From the NCBI GenBank assembly GCA_963281255.1, contig OY725497.1, forward strand, positions 4,394,968-4,458,967: a DNA stretch of 64,000 nucleotides. The letters run 5' to 3'. This document shows, piece by piece, positions 63,893-64,000 of the stretch. Position numbers and translations under genes: made by a program. The notes under the pieces were generated by a model. That model made no database searches. It was not told where the DNA came from and worked only from the letters and a program-made list of their open reading frames with translations. Within the stretch, counting starts at the first letter, position 1; each line of letters begins with the position of its first letter. The DNA comes from Aphrocallistes beatrix (Eukaryota > Porifera > Hexactinellida > Sceptrulophora > Aphrocallistidae).

Positions 63893-64000
63893 TCTTATAT
63901 ATTAAAATGCTAGGATTTTTTTTGTGTGTTTGTCCGAATTGATTGAAGAATTGGGAAGTCATAGAGGTGTGAAAATTGGCATGTAGGTGTCAAATGATAT
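63893..64000 (+). mobile_element. Helitron-like 5' end, second copy, cut by window edge
   Basis: TCTTATATATTAAAATGCTA start followed by the same blocks as at 63046 (TTTGTCCGAATTGATTGAAG, GAAAATTGGCATGTAGGTGT). Continues beyond the window. Confidence 0.55.

Overview
The window is nuclear DNA of an animal, most likely an invertebrate. It has spliced genes with GT-AG introns, an axonemal dynein, an Ig/FN3 adhesion receptor, CCDC92-like and MFSD8-like proteins, and several families of non-autonomous DNA transposons. I cannot place the species further. The genome is compact: introns are often 50-150 bp, and many genes are single-exon (GSTK, L2HGDH, PNKP, CCDC92-like, ATP synthase beta, MFSD8-like, GALT, ADAP-like). 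Intergenic DNA is AT-rich, while some exons (SPT5, dynein, SLC26A11, ATP synthase) are GC-rich.

Layout. 1-1876: 3' part of SPT5. 2064-2732: GST kappa. 2872-4089 (minus): L-2-hydroxyglutarate dehydrogenase. 5044-27420: a 24-exon axonemal dynein heavy chain of DNAH1 type. Two of its introns, of 6.0 and 5.6 kb, each hold a tandem pair of intronless membrane-protein genes on the same strand: two MATE-type transporters (the first frameshifted) and two seven-helix receptor-like proteins. 28986-33796: an SLC26A11-like anion transporter with the DNA repair gene PNKP inside its last intron. 33989-34867: CCDC92-like. 36446-37615 (minus): an unrecognised two-helix membrane protein. 39162-48196: ATP synthase beta, MFSD8-like, Ig/FN3 receptor, GALT. 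49229-57359: an ABCB (P-glycoprotein) full transporter with an antisense ADAP (ArfGAP-PH-PH) gene in intron 2. 59386-62905: the first half of a second, tandem ABCB copy that runs off the window.

The most striking object is the dynein. I reconstructed its exons, and they join in frame to 3071 residues with the linker, all six AAA modules and the C-terminal cap. Two pieces are absent. The antiparallel coiled-coil stalk with the microtubule-binding domain, normally between AAA4 and AAA5, is replaced by a short in-frame junction inside one uninterrupted 1.9-kb exon. The large N-terminal tail has no room between the first coding exon and the divergent neighbour. The catalytic ring motifs are intact, so this looks like a maintained ATPase ring without its track-binding and docking parts.

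A second theme is gene-within-intron architecture: six nested genes in four host introns, all intronless. A third is recent tandem duplication (MATE pair, receptor pair, ABCB pair), where coding parts stay nearly identical and introns or spacers have diverged. No transposase or reverse transcriptase ORF is visible; all mobile elements seen are short non-autonomous ones.
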